In this document: one piece after another, positions 10,862 to 20,727 of the stretch | Layout: each line of letters opens with the position of its first letter | How positions within the stretch are numbered: the first letter of the stretch is position 1 | From: Streptococcus thalassemiae | GTDB lineage: Bacteria; Bacillota; Bacilli; Lactobacillales; Streptococcaceae | Assembly (NCBI RefSeq): GCF_903645285.1 | Contig: NZ_CAHJXN010000004.1 | Coordinates: forward strand, 305-64,304 | Length of the DNA: 64,000 nt | Direction of reading: 5' to 3' | Notes under the pieces: generated by a model | What the model saw: the letters and a program-made list of their open reading frames with translations, nothing else | The model's database searches: none | What the model was told of the DNA's origin: nothing | Translations under genes and position numbers: made by a program

Positions 10862-12040
10862 ATGACACTTCCAGTTAGAAAATCCCTACATGATGCGGTT
10901 TTACAGGCTTCAAAAGCGGATACTTGGGAACAAGCTACCAAGGAATGGAATGAAGTTTCCTTGATTTTTAACGGTATCGGCCGTAGCAATTGTGTCTGTG
11001 GAAATGCCATCAAGTACGCCTACGAACTCTTTAACGGTGTCACAGGTCAACGCCTCTTTCCAATTGGTAGCGACTGTGTTCGTCATTTTCATCGATTGTC
11101 CCTTGACCAGCAACTGGAAGAGGAAGAAAAACTGCTCAGAAAGGTTGAAAATCTGACAAGAAAAGCCCATAAAAAAGAGAAAATCAAGGTCAATAAAAGT
11201 GACTTTGACGAGCGACTTCTAAAGTGGCTCTGGGAAAAAGGTGTTTTTAAACCCAATCGTGGCAATCAGTTCTCCCCTGATAGAGACTACCAGCTCTTCC
11301 TAGAAGTCTTTCAAGGAGGAAGTTGGACCAAGGCGGAGCCAAAGAAAAAGGCTCGGATGGAAGAAGTGCTTGAAAAGTGTATCAAACCCTTTTTACTTGG
11401 AAAACCAGATGACCAACTCTATCTTGTCAAGTTAGGCAAGGAGAAAATTGATTACGAACAAGAACTCCGTATCCAGGCAGAGAAAGAGCGCAAGAAAAGA
11501 GATAAAATCGCCAAGCAATATGCAGATAATCTGGTTCTAGCTATGGGCCCAGCAGAGCGGGCTTATCAAGATTACTTTGGTTTTACAGAGACACTGACTC
11601 AAGAAGAACGAAAGTGGGAGAAAATTCTTTTTGGTAAAAATCGGACAGAACGGGCTATCAAGGCCAAGCAATATCAAAAAGAGCTGGAAAAAGACCAACG
11701 AATTGCCAGTCAGGATCCAATTGAAAGAAAGCAGAAGCAGACCTGGCTCCTCAATTCCTATTTTCGTGAGCTTCCTGAAGAAAAAGCCAGATTTGCTCGG
11801 CTCTTATTAGAATATCGAAAAAGTGGAGAAGTGCCTTTTTCAACTGAATACTTATCAGACCATCTGCTAGACTTTTTCTATAAAATGAAAGCCTTTGAGT
11901 TTGAAATCGCACCAGAACAAGTCCGAGACTTTTTAAAAGAAAGCCTCCCAGCAGATCATCTCTCCTCAGCACAAGAAAGCTGGATAGAAAGCATTCTCCT
12001 CAACTGCCTCAAACCATTTTTAGAACGATTAGTGATATGA
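10862..12040 (+). CDS. Unrecognised 392-residue protein with CxCG...C motif, downstream of rexA
   Basis: I do not recognise this protein. The N-terminal 80 residues carry C44-x-C46-G, then C72 with H75 and H77, a plausible small zinc-binding site. The rest is highly charged and helical (many Lys, Glu and Arg), with a coiled-coil-like stretch at residues 80-110 and again at 185-290. There is no signal peptide or membrane segment. It starts 17 bp after rexA behind AAAGGAG, so it is probably co-transcribed with the RexAB nuclease. A role in DNA metabolism is suggested by position only. Confidence 0.8.
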   Translation: MTLPVRKSLHDAVLQASKADTWEQATKEWNEVSLIFNGIGRSNCVCGNAIKYAYELFNGVTGQRLFPIGSDCVRHFHRLSLDQQLEEEEKLLRKVENLTRKAHKKEKIKVNKSDFDERLLKWLWEKGVFKPNRGNQFSPDRDYQLFLEVFQGGSWTKAEPKKKARMEEVLEKCIKPFLLGKPDDQLYLVKLGKEKIDYEQELRIQAEKERKKRDKIAKQYADNLVLAMGPAERAYQDYFGFTETLTQEERKWEKILFGKNRTERAIKAKQYQKELEKDQRIASQDPIERKQKQTWLLNSYFRELPEEKARFARLLLEYRKSGEVPFSTEYLSDHLLDFFYKMKAFEFEIAPEQVRDFLKESLPADHLSSAQESWIESILLNCLKPFLERLVI

Positions 12041-12045
12041 GTAAC

Positions 12046-12079
12046 ACCTACCGTGGAAGTTTCATGGTGGGTTTAATTT
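12046..12079 (+). terminator. Terminator of the rexBA operon
   Basis: ACCTACCGTG at 12046-12055 pairs with CATGGTGGGT at 12063-12072, a 10-bp stem with two G-U pairs in RNA and a 7-base loop, followed by TTAATTTA. It begins six bases after the stop of the third gene. Confidence 0.65.
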
Positions 12080-12262
12080 ACAAAAAATATAGGGACAAAG
12101 TCTAATATTTTCTATCATCTTTGAGTACTAAAACTTCTTAGTTTTCGTACATGTCAATTAGCGTCAATTGTAAAAATCAAAAGCATAAAATAATACATAA
12201 TTTATTTTATGTTATATCTGTGTTATAAAAAACCAAAAGCCTATGCAAAAGTGCTCAAATTA

Positions 12263-12271
12263 TGATAAAAT
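12263..12271 (+). promoter_or_regulatory. Extended -10 promoter of rbgA
   Basis: TGATAAAAT is an extended -10 element 63 bp before the rbgA start. No convincing -35 is seen. It lies in a 290-bp AT-rich spacer that also holds a small ACATAA/TTATGT inverted repeat at 12195-12212. Confidence 0.5.
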
Positions 12272-12333
12272 AGACTATAAGAAAAACACTATTTATATTA
12301 ATTAGATTTTTATTTTATAAGGAAAAAAACTCA

Positions 12334-13185
12334 ATGGCTACTATTCAATGGTTTCCTGGTCACATGTCTAAAGCGCGTCGACAGGTGCAGGAAAATTTAA
12401 AATTTGTTGATTTTGTGACGATTTTGGTGGATGCTCGGCTACCTTTATCTAGTCAAAATCCTATGTTAACCAAGATTGTGGGTGATAAACCAAAACTCTT
12501 GATTTTAAATAAGGCAGATCTGGCTGATCCAGCAATGACCAAAGAATGGCGTCAGTATTTTGAATCACAGGGAATCCAAACTCTGGCTATCAACTCCAAA
12601 GAGCAAGTGACTGTAAAAGTTGTGACTGATGCTGCTAAAAAGCTCATGGCTGATAAGATTGCACGCCAGAAAGAACGCGGTATCCAGATTGAAACCTTGC
12701 GTACCATGATTATTGGGATTCCAAATGCTGGTAAATCAACTCTCATGAATCGTTTGGCTGGTAAGAAGATTGCCGTTGTCGGCAACAAACCAGGTGTTAC
12801 CAAGGGACAACAATGGCTTAAAACCAATAAAGACCTGGAAATCTTGGATACACCAGGGATTCTCTGGCCTAAGTTTGAAGATGAAACTGTTGCACTGAAA
12901 CTGGCATTGACTGGAGCTATCAAGGATCAGTTGCTTCCTATGGATGAGGTAACTATTTTTGGTCTTAATTATTTCAAAGAACATTATCCAGAAAAGCTGG
13001 CTGAACGCTTCAAGCAAATGAAAATTGAAGAAGAAGCGCCTGTTATTATTATGGATATGACCCGCGCCCTCGGTTTCCGTGACGACTATGACCGTTTTTA
13101 CAGTCTCTTCGTGAAGGAAGTCCGTGATGGCAAACTCGGTAACTATACCTTAGATACATTGGAAGACCTCGATGGCGACGATTAG
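12334..13185 (+). CDS. rbgA: RbgA (YlqF), circularly permuted ribosome-assembly GTPase
   Basis: This 283-residue cytoplasmic GTPase has the circularly permuted order typical of YlqF. The G4 motif NKAD ([10 protein letters not shown]) comes first, then the P-loop GIPNAGKST, then G3 DTPG. In Bacillus it promotes late 50S subunit maturation. The N-terminus [14 protein letters not shown] is characteristic of the family. The end overlaps the start of rnhB by 14 bases, so the two are co-transcribed and probably coupled. Confidence 0.95.
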   Translation: MATIQWFPGHMSKARRQVQENLKFVDFVTILVDARLPLSSQNPMLTKIVGDKPKLLILNKADLADPAMTKEWRQYFESQGIQTLAINSKEQVTVKVVTDAAKKLMADKIARQKERGIQIETLRTMIIGIPNAGKSTLMNRLAGKKIAVVGNKPGVTKGQQWLKTNKDLEILDTPGILWPKFEDETVALKLALTGAIKDQLLPMDEVTIFGLNYFKEHYPEKLAERFKQMKIEEEAPVIIMDMTRALGFRDDYDRFYSLFVKEVRDGKLGNYTLDTLEDLDGDD

Positions 13186-13951
13186 AGAAATCAAAGAACT
13201 ACTTGAAACGGTCAAAGACATAGATAGCCCTATCTTTTTAGAACTCGAAAAAGATAATCGCTCAGGAGTTCAAAAAGAAATCATCAAGCGTAAAAAAGCC
13301 ATTCAGGCAGAATTGGATGAGGATCTTCGTTTGGAAGCCATGCTTTCCTATGAAAAAGAACTTTATAAGCAAGGATTGACCTTAATTGCTGGTGTTGATG
13401 AGGTCGGCCGTGGTCCTCTGGCTGGACCTGTAGTCGCAGCAGCCGTTATTTTACCTAAAAATTGTAAAATTAGAGGCCTCAATGACAGCAAGAAAATTCC
13501 TAAAAAGAAACATCTGGAGATTTTCAAAGTAGTTCAAGACCAAGCCTTGTCAATCGGAATTGGTATCATGGATAATCAGGTCATCGACCAAGTCAATATC
13601 TATGAAGCAACCAAACTGGCTATGAAGGAAGCTATCTCCCAGCTCAGTCCTCAACCTGAGCACCTCCTGATAGATGCCATGAAACTGGAATTGCCCATTT
13701 CACAAACCTCCATCATCAAAGGAGATGCCAACTCCCTCTCGATCGCAGCAGCTTCTATAGTAGCCAAGGTGACACGTGATGAATTGATGAAGGACTACGA
13801 TCAGCAGTTTCCTGGCTATGATTTCGCTACTAATGCAGGATATGGAACATCTAAACATCTGGACAGCCTCATAAAACTAGGAGTTACCCCAATTCACCGA
13901 ACCAGCTTTGAACCCGTTAAATCACTGGTTTTAGGTAAAAAAGAAAGTTAA
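13172..13951 (+). CDS. rnhB: Ribonuclease HII
   Basis: RNase HII removes ribonucleotides misincorporated in DNA and RNA of RNA-DNA hybrids. The 259-residue product contains the catalytic [15 protein letters not shown] motif (Asp-Glu pair), NDSKK, and a later LLIDAM with the third acidic residue. The N-terminal 65-residue extension is helical and may bind substrate. The ATG start lies inside the end of rbgA. A gene for a CLC transporter follows after only 15 bp. Confidence 0.95.
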   Translation: MATIREIKELLETVKDIDSPIFLELEKDNRSGVQKEIIKRKKAIQAELDEDLRLEAMLSYEKELYKQGLTLIAGVDEVGRGPLAGPVVAAAVILPKNCKIRGLNDSKKIPKKKHLEIFKVVQDQALSIGIGIMDNQVIDQVNIYEATKLAMKEAISQLSPQPEHLLIDAMKLELPISQTSIIKGDANSLSIAAASIVAKVTRDELMKDYDQQFPGYDFATNAGYGTSKHLDSLIKLGVTPIHRTSFEPVKSLVLGKKES

Positions 13952-13966
13952 TTGAAAGGAAATACC

Positions 13967-15517
13967 ATGGAGGAACAGTCGGAAATAGTCCGTTCTAAGA
14001 AAGAATTCGCCTTTGCATCCAGCACTATACTATCCCAAGTTGGTCGAGGAATCATTGTCGGTCTCGTCGTTGGAATTATCGTCGGATCCTTTCGTTTCTT
14101 AATTGAAAAGGGCTTCCACCTGATACAAGGACTTTATCAAGATCAAGCGCACCTATTTGTTAATTTATTTATTATCGCCCTGTTTTATTTAATCATCTGC
14201 TGGCTCAGTGCCAAACTGACACGCTCTGAAAAAGACATCAAAGGTTCGGGAATTCCGCAAGTCGAAGCCGAATTAAAGGGATTGATGACCCTAAACTGGT
14301 GGGGCGTTCTTTGGAAAAAATATGTGCTAGGTATTCTTGCTATTGCCAGTGGACTCATGCTGGGGCGTGAAGGGCCAAGTATTCAACTGGGAGCAGTTGG
14401 TGGCAAAGGAATTGCCAAGTGGCTCAAATCCAGTCCAGTAGAGGAACGTTCCTTGATTGCCAGTGGAGCTGCAGCAGGTTTAGCCGCTGCCTTTAATGCT
14501 CCGATTGCTGGACTTCTCTTTGTGGTAGAAGAAGTCTATCATCACTTTTCACGCTTTTTCTGGGTCTCAACTCTAGCAGCCAGCATCGTAGCGAATTTTG
14601 TGTCTCTACTCATATTTGGCCTAACACCCGTACTGGATATGCCAGACAATATCCCACTCATGACCCTAGACCAGTATTGGATTTACCTTCTTATGGGAGT
14701 TTTTCTTGGACTATCTGGTTTTCTCTATGAGAAAGCTGTGCTCAATGTTGGCAGAGTTTATGATTGGCTTGGTAAAAAAATCCGTTTGGATAGAGCTTAT
14801 TATCCAATTCTAGCTTTTATTCTCATCATACCAGTCGGAATCTTCATACCCCAAATCCTTGGTGGTGGAAATCAGCTGGTTCTTTCCTTAACTGAGCAAG
14901 ATTTTAGTTTTCAAGTTCTATTAGCGTACTTTTTGATTCGCTTTGTTTGGAGCATGATTAGTTATGGAAGTGGCCTTCCAGGAGGAATTTTCCTACCTAT
15001 TTTGGCGCTCGGTTCCTTACTTGGTGCCCTAGTTGGTGTTATCTGTGTCAATCTTGGACTTGTCAGTCAGGAGCAATTCCCTATATTTGTCATTCTAGGA
15101 ATGAGTGGCTATTTTGGAGCCATATCAAAAGCTCCCTTAACCGCCATGATCCTCGTAACTGAGATGGTAGGAGATATTCGCAACCTCATGCCACTTGGTC
15201 TTGTCACTCTTGTTTCTTATATTATCATGGATTTGCTCAAGGGTGCACCAGTCTATGAAGCCATGCTGGAAAAAATGCTTCCAGAAGAAGTATCCAGCGA
15301 AGGAGAAGTTACACTTATCGAAATACCAGTTTCTGATAAAATTGCTGGGAAACAAGTTCATGAACTCAACTTACCACACAACGTCCTCATCACCACCCAA
15401 GTCCATAATGGCAAGAGCCAAACAGTTAATGGTTCAACCAGAATGTATCTCGGAGATATGATTCACCTAGTTATTCCAAAAAGTGAAATTGGGAAAGTCA
15501 AGGATTTGTTGTTGTAG
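13967..15517 (+). CDS. CLC-family chloride channel/transporter with C-terminal TrkA-C domain
   Basis: This 516-residue membrane protein belongs to the CLC family. The ion-pathway signatures are present: GSGIPQVE, GREGPSIQLGA (including the gating glutamate) and GLPGGIFLPILALG. After the last helix come about 75 cytosolic residues resembling a TrkA-C (RCK_C) regulatory domain, with the start VTLIEIPVSDKIAGK. Family members are Cl-/H+ exchangers or channels used in acid or ionic stress. I place the start at ATG 13967, with AAAGGA at 13955-13960; the TTG at 13952 lies before that site. It probably shares the rbgA-rnhB transcript. Confidence 0.92.
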   Translation: MEEQSEIVRSKKEFAFASSTILSQVGRGIIVGLVVGIIVGSFRFLIEKGFHLIQGLYQDQAHLFVNLFIIALFYLIICWLSAKLTRSEKDIKGSGIPQVEAELKGLMTLNWWGVLWKKYVLGILAIASGLMLGREGPSIQLGAVGGKGIAKWLKSSPVEERSLIASGAAAGLAAAFNAPIAGLLFVVEEVYHHFSRFFWVSTLAASIVANFVSLLIFGLTPVLDMPDNIPLMTLDQYWIYLLMGVFLGLSGFLYEKAVLNVGRVYDWLGKKIRLDRAYYPILAFILIIPVGIFIPQILGGGNQLVLSLTEQDFSFQVLLAYFLIRFVWSMISYGSGLPGGIFLPILALGSLLGALVGVICVNLGLVSQEQFPIFVILGMSGYFGAISKAPLTAMILVTEMVGDIRNLMPLGLVTLVSYIIMDLLKGAPVYEAMLEKMLPEEVSSEGEVTLIEIPVSDKIAGKQVHELNLPHNVLITTQVHNGKSQTVNGSTRMYLGDMIHLVIPKSEIGKVKDLLL

Positions 15518-15519
15518 AA

Positions 15520-15549
15520 GTTATTACATAATTTAAATTATGTAATAAC
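15520..15549. repeat. Perfect 30-bp palindrome
   Basis: GTTATTACATAATTT is followed directly by its exact reverse complement, with no loop. It begins 2 bp after the CLC stop codon. It could fold as a cruciform or RNA hairpin, or bind a dimeric protein. Similar ACATAA/TTATGT arms occur at 12195, 17139 and 39191. Confidence 0.7.
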
Positions 15550-15570
15550 AACTATCCTCAAATACATTAG

Positions 15571-15607
15571 AAAACCGATTCTCAGCAATGAGATCGGTTA
15601 TTTTTTA
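15571..15607 (+). terminator. Terminator downstream of the CLC gene
   Basis: AACCGAT at 15573-15579 pairs with ATCGGTT at 15593-15599, with an inner CTC/GAG extension, followed by ATTTTTTA. Confidence 0.85.
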
Positions 15608-15736
15608 CTGATGGGGAATTTTACATATAAATAATTGAATCTTCTTAAAAATAAGACTATAATTAAGTTAGAAATGATAAAACATAAAGCTAGAAAGGAG
15701 TTTACTGTATCAAATCTGTACAGTAAGATTAAAATC

Positions 15737-15931
15737 ATGAAAAAGAAAACGATAGCAATTATACAATGTATTTTGTATCTCATAGCTCCTTATATAGCTC
15801 TTCAGTTATGTAGAATGAACAGAAGTATCGTTACTGATAATCTCTTTTTTATTTTCCTTGTTCTGCTGACTATTTCATTCTGGTTTAGTATTTGGAAACT
15901 AGAAAAAGCACTAGCTAATGATTCACAATAA
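15737..15931 (+). CDS. Small two-helix membrane protein, function unknown
   Basis: This 64-residue protein starts MKKKTIAIIQCI, has two hydrophobic stretches (about residues 5-25 and 35-53) and ends in a charged tail. The ATG at 15737 gives a clean membrane protein, but its ribosome-binding site is weak. An in-frame AAAGGAG at 15694-15700 has no good start after it, so the true start is uncertain. I recognise no family. It lies between the CLC gene and the dif site. Confidence 0.5.
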   Translation: MKKKTIAIIQCILYLIAPYIALQLCRMNRSIVTDNLFFIFLVLLTISFWFSIWKLEKALANDSQ

Positions 15932-15983
15932 TAACTCCGAAGACTTAGATCCCTTTTACTCAGGTCTAAAAATCTCCACAACA

Positions 15984-16014
15984 TCTTTCCGAAAAACTAT
16001 AATTTTCTTGAAAA
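15984..16014. other. dif: difSL-type chromosome dimer resolution site
   Basis: This 31-bp imperfect inverted repeat has a TTTCCGAAAA half, a TATA-centred spacer and a TTTTCTTGAAAA half. It lies about 50 bp before xerS. In streptococci and lactococci the single recombinase XerS acts at a difSL site placed just upstream of its own gene, and this sequence and location fit. The gene-strand switch around this point supports a replication terminus. The match to the difSL consensus is from memory. Confidence 0.8.
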
Positions 16015-16036
16015 ATATACAAGTCTATGCTATACT
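16008..16036 (+). promoter_or_regulatory. xerS promoter overlapping the dif site
   Basis: TTGAAA at 16008-16013 and TATACT at 16031-16036 are 17 bp apart, with an extended TG at 16028-16029. The -35 box lies inside the right half of the dif site, so XerS bound there should block or modulate its own transcription. Confidence 0.75.
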
Positions 16037-16065
16037 ACTAGTAGACTTATTTATGGAGAAAATAC

Positions 16066-17136
16066 ATGAAGCGTGAGATTTTACTGGAACGAATCGACAA
16101 ACTAAAACAAATCATGCCCTGGTATGTTCTGGAATACTACCAATCTAAGCTTGCTGTTCCCTATAGCTTTACAACCTTGTACGAATACCTCAAGGAATAT
16201 GACCGATTTTTCAGCTGGGTTTTGGAGTCTGGTATTTCAAACGCTGATAAAATGTCCGATATTCCTTTATCAGTTTTGGAAAATATGTCTAAGAAAGATA
16301 TGGAATCTTTTATCCTTTATCTACGTGAACGTCCTTTGCTGAATGCTAATACAAGTAAACAAGGTGTTTCACAGACAACTATCAATCGAACCTTATCAGC
16401 ACTTTCTAGTCTTTACAAGTATCTGACCGAGGAAGTTGAAAATGACCAGGGAGAACCTTATTTCTATCGTAATGTAATGAAAAAAGTTTCAACCAAGAAA
16501 AAGAAAGAGACCCTTGCTGCCAGAGCTGAAAACATCAAGCAAAAACTCTTTTTAGGTGATGAAACAGAAGGTTTTCTAACTTATATTGACCAAGAGTATC
16601 CACAAGATCTTTCAAATCGCGCTCTCTCATCATTCAACAAAAATAAAGAACGTGATTTGGCCATTATTGCCCTTCTCTTGGCGTCTGGTGTCCGCTTATC
16701 TGAAGCTGTTAATCTGGATTTAAGAGATCTCAATCTAAAAATGATGGTGATCGATGTCACTCGAAAAGGGGGCAAAGGTGACTCAGTCAATGTCGCTGCT
16801 TTTGCTAAGCCTTATTTAGAGAATTATCTAGCCATTCGAAATCAACGCTATAAGACGGAAAAAACAGATACAGCCCTTTTTTTGACTCTCTACAGAGGTG
16901 TTCCTAATCGTATCGATGCTTCTAGCGTTGAGAAAATGGTTGCTAAGTACTCAGAGGATTTTAAAGTGCGTGTAACACCCCATAAACTGCGCCATACGCT
17001 AGCAACTAGGCTCTATGATGCTACTAAATCACAAGTTTTGGTCAGTCACCAGCTAGGACACGCCAGTACACAAGTCACTGACCTCTATACCCATATCGTC
17101 AACGATGAACAAAAAAATGCCTTGGATAGTTTATAA
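16066..17136 (+). CDS. xerS: XerS, tyrosine recombinase for chromosome dimer resolution
   Basis: This 356-residue tyrosine recombinase resolves chromosome dimers at difSL with FtsK, at the septum. The catalytic set is complete: Arg in [11 protein letters not shown], a lysine in the beta-hairpin (TRKGGKGD), HKLRH, QLGHAS and the nucleophile in DLYTHI. The length and N-terminus match the single-recombinase XerS rather than XerC or XerD. GGAG lies eight bases before the ATG. The adjacent dif site and its overlap with the promoter are described separately. Confidence 0.96.
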   Translation: MKREILLERIDKLKQIMPWYVLEYYQSKLAVPYSFTTLYEYLKEYDRFFSWVLESGISNADKMSDIPLSVLENMSKKDMESFILYLRERPLLNANTSKQGVSQTTINRTLSALSSLYKYLTEEVENDQGEPYFYRNVMKKVSTKKKKETLAARAENIKQKLFLGDETEGFLTYIDQEYPQDLSNRALSSFNKNKERDLAIIALLLASGVRLSEAVNLDLRDLNLKMMVIDVTRKGGKGDSVNVAAFAKPYLENYLAIRNQRYKTEKTDTALFLTLYRGVPNRIDASSVEKMVAKYSEDFKVRVTPHKLRHTLATRLYDATKSQVLVSHQLGHASTQVTDLYTHIVNDEQKNALDSL

Positions 17137-17172
17137 ACTACATAAAATAAATTATGTAAAAAAATTCAAAAA

Positions 17173-17206
17173 AAGAAGTTGCTTGTTTTAGCAACTTCTT
17201 TTTCTT
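17173..17206. terminator. Bidirectional terminator between xerS and the MATE gene
   Basis: AAGAAGTTGC at 17173-17182 pairs perfectly with GCAACTTCTT at 17191-17200. An A run precedes it and a T run follows, so it can end both the xerS transcript and the convergent MATE transcript. Confidence 0.9.
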
Positions 17207-17335
17207 TATATCTGATACCAGTAAAGTAGCGTGGAATATCAATTGTTTCTATATTTTTGAAGTTCTCGTCTACCTACTACTAATTAAAATAATGTAGATA
17301 AGGAAGGATATTTTTGCTTGTAGGAATTCTAAAAA

Positions 17336-18688
17336 TCAAGCTTTTCTGGATTCAAATCTCTTCATAATCACAGTTAGACGCCAACGGTAGAGAACCCCAC
17401 TCACGATTAGACTAATAATCAAACCGATCCAGTAAGAATAAGCTCCAAAATCTGTTAGGGAATCAAATACCATAGCCACTGGTATTGCTACGCCCCAATA
17501 ACCAACCAAACCAAGGTAAAAAGGAATAACGGTATCCTTATACCCCCGCAAAATTCCCTGAAGCGGTGCCGCAAAGGTATCTGCTAACTGGAAAAAAAGA
17601 CTATAAGTCAAAAAACGCGCTGTCAAATCGATAAATTCTGGGTCGTTACCATAAAGACTGGCCACATTTCCCCTAAAAATGTAAAGGAAAGATAAGGTGA
17701 AGGCCGCAAAAACGAGGGCAGTCCATCTTCCTAGACCAATATAGGTTTTCGCATCATCAAATCGCTTGGCTCCCACTTCATAGGAAACGACAATGGCCAT
17801 AGCCGATGAGATACTCATAGGAAAGGCGTACATAAGACTTGAAAAGTTCATAGCTGACTGGTGACTAGCAATAATCAAGGACGAAAACTTAGCCATAATC
17901 AAGCCAACCACGGAAAAGATAGCCACTTCCGCGAAGACAGTCCCCCCAATAGGCAGACCTAAACGAACTCCTTCCTTGATTTTATCCATATTAAGCGGAA
18001 TGCGTTTCTCAAAATGCAAGGCTTTGAGCTTCTCCTGTTTAAATAAAACCAGAACAGAAATCCCCAGCAATACCCAGTAAGCCAAGGAAGTTCCTAAACC
18101 AGCACCAGCCCCTCCCAGCTCTGGAACTCCAAAGGCACCGTAAATCAAGAGATAGTTAAATCCGCTATTGAGAGGGAGTAACAAAAGCATGAGATACATG
18201 GACAGTTTGGTCAAGCCCAGCGAATCCAGCAAGGAACGAATGACACTAAAGAGCAACAAAGGGATAATCCCAACAGATAAAAACCAGAGATAACGAACCG
18301 CTACTGCAGCCACTGGTGCTTCTAGTCCGATATGATTCAAGATTGGTGGTGCCAAGAAAAGTACCATCCCCAGCAAGACCACAGATAGACCCAAGGCCAA
18401 ATAGATGAACTGGTAAAAATCTGACACAACTTCTTCCTTTTTACCTCTACCAAGATGGTGACCAATGATGGGCACCAGAGCTGACACAATCCCTGTTAGG
18501 AATGTAAAGAATGGATTCCAGATACTGGTTGCCATAGACACACCAGCCAAGTCCAAGGTATTGTATTGGCCAGTCATAGTCGTATCAACAAAGGATGCAG
18601 AATAATTGGCAAATTGATAAATCAGGATTGGGAAGAAAATTTTTAAAAATAATACTAACTTCTCTCGTAAACACTTTGTCTTATACAT
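17336..18688 (-). CDS. MATE-family multidrug/toxin efflux transporter
   Basis: This 450-residue protein has about 12 hydrophobic helices in two halves, typical of the MATE family, which uses Na+ or H+ gradients to export cationic drugs. Early signatures are PILIYQFANYSASFVDTTM and ATSIWNPFFTF; GTVFAEVAIFS marks the second half. It is the last gene of the ung-mutX-pyrC row, 10 bp after a small cysteine protein. The ribosome-binding site is weak (GAGAAG). The substrate is unknown. Confidence 0.9.
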   Translation of the reverse strand: MYKTKCLREKLVLFLKIFFPILIYQFANYSASFVDTTMTGQYNTLDLAGVSMATSIWNPFFTFLTGIVSALVPIIGHHLGRGKKEEVVSDFYQFIYLALGLSVVLLGMVLFLAPPILNHIGLEAPVAAVAVRYLWFLSVGIIPLLLFSVIRSLLDSLGLTKLSMYLMLLLLPLNSGFNYLLIYGAFGVPELGGAGAGLGTSLAYWVLLGISVLVLFKQEKLKALHFEKRIPLNMDKIKEGVRLGLPIGGTVFAEVAIFSVVGLIMAKFSSLIIASHQSAMNFSSLMYAFPMSISSAMAIVVSYEVGAKRFDDAKTYIGLGRWTALVFAAFTLSFLYIFRGNVASLYGNDPEFIDLTARFLTYSLFFQLADTFAAPLQGILRGYKDTVIPFYLGLVGYWGVAIPVAMVFDSLTDFGAYSYWIGLIISLIVSGVLYRWRLTVIMKRFESRKA

Positions 18689-18698
18689 ACTTCTCTTT

Positions 18699-18959
18699 CT
18701 ATTCTGATTTATCTAAACCAAAGAGTTTCAGACCATAGTTTTTCAAACTTAGCGGAGGGTTATTAGATTTTGAAGTAGTATGCCAACACGCACATGTACG
18801 ACAATAATAGCTTCTAACTAAACCTCCATTATCATATTGAACCGCATGGTCAGCTTTTTCTTTAGTTTCATATTGAATTTTAGAACGATTAGATGCGGGA
18901 CAGTAAATTCCGCTATTAGATTTTGCTTTTCTCTCCCTACGTTTTCGAAAATAATTCAT
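18699..18959 (-). CDS. Small cysteine-rich protein, probable zinc ribbon
   Basis: The 86-residue basic protein starts MNYFRKRRERKAKSN. C20, C53, C56, C58 and H60 (YYCRTCACWH) form a plausible zinc-binding site. It lies 13 bp after pyrC and 10 bp before the MATE gene in a continuous transcription unit. The start ATG is preceded by AGGAGTT. I do not recognise a named family; nucleic-acid binding is suggested by the basic N-terminus and the zinc motif only. Confidence 0.75.
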   Translation of the reverse strand: MNYFRKRRERKAKSNSGIYCPASNRSKIQYETKEKADHAVQYDNGGLVRSYYCRTCACWHTTSKSNNPPLSLKNYGLKLFGLDKSE

Positions 18960-18972
18960 ATTCTAACTCCTA

Positions 18973-20241
18973 TCAAGCTTGATAGACGATTTGTCCCTTA
19001 CAGATGGTATATTTAACCTGCCCTTTTAAGGTTTCACCGATGAATGGTGAATTAGCTGCTTTCGAAGCAAAATGGGAGTCCACAAGGCGGTCAGCCTTAG
19101 CATCAAAAATAGTGATGTCCGCTGGACCATTCTCAGCCAAGTAACCTGCTTCAAAATTGTAAAGCTTGGCTGGGTTATATGTCATTTTTTCGAGTAATCC
19201 CATCAAGCTTAACTCACCAGCTTCCACCAAATAAGTTAAACCGAGAGAAAGAGATGTTTCCAAACCAGTCATACCAGATGGCGCTTTGGTAATATCCTCA
19301 ACATTTTTTTCATCTACATGATGAGGCGCATGGTCAGTCGCAATAACTGTGATGACACCTGACTTGAGACCTTCAATCACGGCACGACGGTCTGATTCCA
19401 AACGAAGCGGCGGATTCATCTTGGCATTACTTCCTTGTGTCAAAAGGAGCGCTTCGGTCTTAGAAAAATGCTGTGGCGCTACTTCTGCTGTGACTTGCGC
19501 ACCCAAACCTTGAGCAAACTCAACTACTTTGACACTTTCTTCCTTAGACAAATGCTGAATATGGACATGAGCCTTAGTTGCATAGGCAATCATAACATCA
19601 CGCGCCATCATAGCATACTCAGCTACCCCAGTCGCACCGCAGATATGGAAATGCTCTTTAGCAATGTTTTCGTTAAATCCAAGAACACCGTTCAAACCTG
19701 GATCTTCCTCATGGAGACTAATAAAGGTATTAAGCTTTTTGGCTTCCTCCATGGCTTCCTTGACAACTTTACTGCTTTCAAGTGGGATACCGTCGTCTGA
19801 GAAACCAACCGCACCAGCTTCTAAAAGTGTCTTGAAGTCAGTCAAGTCTTGGCCATTAAAATTCTTAGTAATGGTCGCAACCGTCTTAACATGAATCTTC
19901 TCTTTGGCAGCTGACTGGAGAACTTCTTGCAAAGTCTCCACGTCCGAAATGGTTGGACTAGTATTAGCCATCATGACAACCGTTGTAAAACCACCGGCAG
20001 CAGCTGCTAGGGCACCTGTATGAATATCTTCCTTGTGGGTTTGACCAGGTTCACGGAAATGAACATGAATATCGACCAAGCCAGGAGCAACTACAAGACC
20101 ACTAGCATCAAGCACCTCCGTCCCTTCTTCTTTAATCTCAGGAGAAATTTTGACAATTTTCCCATCTTGGACTAAGACATCACACACTTGATCCAAACCA
20201 GACTTGGGATCCATTACACGACCATTTTTGATTAGTAGCAT
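18973..20241 (-). CDS. pyrC: Dihydroorotase
   Basis: Dihydroorotase is the third enzyme of pyrimidine synthesis, closing carbamoyl-aspartate to dihydroorotate. The 422-residue amidohydrolase shows the metal ligands [15 protein letters not shown], the HIQHLS histidines and ATDHAPHH. The N-terminus [11 protein letters not shown] is typical of type I enzymes. It follows mutX by 12 bp, with AAAGGAG before its ATG. I recall ung-mutX-pyrC as the described pneumococcal arrangement. Confidence 0.95.
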   Translation of the reverse strand: MLLIKNGRVMDPKSGLDQVCDVLVQDGKIVKISPEIKEEGTEVLDASGLVVAPGLVDIHVHFREPGQTHKEDIHTGALAAAAGGFTTVVMMANTSPTISDVETLQEVLQSAAKEKIHVKTVATITKNFNGQDLTDFKTLLEAGAVGFSDDGIPLESSKVVKEAMEEAKKLNTFISLHEEDPGLNGVLGFNENIAKEHFHICGATGVAEYAMMARDVMIAYATKAHVHIQHLSKEESVKVVEFAQGLGAQVTAEVAPQHFSKTEALLLTQGSNAKMNPPLRLESDRRAVIEGLKSGVITVIATDHAPHHVDEKNVEDITKAPSGMTGLETSLSLGLTYLVEAGELSLMGLLEKMTYNPAKLYNFEAGYLAENGPADITIFDAKADRLVDSHFASKAANSPFIGETLKGQVKYTICKGQIVYQA

Positions 20242-20253
20242 CTACTTTCTCCT

Positions 20254-20718
20254 TTATTCATAGAAATCAACTTGGGTATCCAACAATTTATCCCCATCAT
20301 AAACAAACTTGGCTGAAAAGAAGGGTTTGTCCTCTAAAAGCCACCCAACAAAGGTATGGTCACCTTCCCAAGTCGGCTTACTCAAAACCTCGTCATAGGG
20401 AACCCATTCCAGCGTCCCCTCATTGCAGTCAATCAAGTCCCCTTCAAACTCTGTCACCTTAAAAACATAGGTGTACCAGTCTAAATCTGGCGTAAATTCA
20501 GGAAAAGTGATGACACCTTTTAGAACTGGTTTGGCTTTGAGCCCTGTTTCTTCAAGGATTTCACGCGCTGCGCATTCCTGAGGGGTCTCTCCTCTCTCTA
20601 GCTTACCACCCACACCAATCCATTTGCCTTCGTGGACATCATTAGGTTTCTTATTACGGTGGAGCATGAGTAGTTCTTTCCCGTTATCAATGTAGCAAAT
20701 CGTCGCTAACTGAGGCAT
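20254..20718 (-). CDS. mutX: MutX, 8-oxo-dGTP hydrolase (Nudix)
   Basis: MutX is the pneumococcal MutT counterpart: it removes 8-oxo-dGTP from the nucleotide pool and so prevents A:T to C:G changes. The 154-residue product has a complete Nudix box (about residues 38-60, GKLERGETPQECAAREILEE then TG). The length and sequence agree with my memory of pneumococcal MutX. It lies 9 bp after ung and 12 bp before pyrC. Confidence 0.93.
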   Translation of the reverse strand: MPQLATICYIDNGKELLMLHRNKKPNDVHEGKWIGVGGKLERGETPQECAAREILEETGLKAKPVLKGVITFPEFTPDLDWYTYVFKVTEFEGDLIDCNEGTLEWVPYDEVLSKPTWEGDHTFVGWLLEDKPFFSAKFVYDGDKLLDTQVDFYE

Positions 20719-20727
20719 ATTTTCTCC

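Noticed and set aside
15520..15549. 30-bp palindrome considered as a second Xer site
   Set aside because: It is fully symmetric with no central spacer and lacks the GAAAA half-site pattern of dif.
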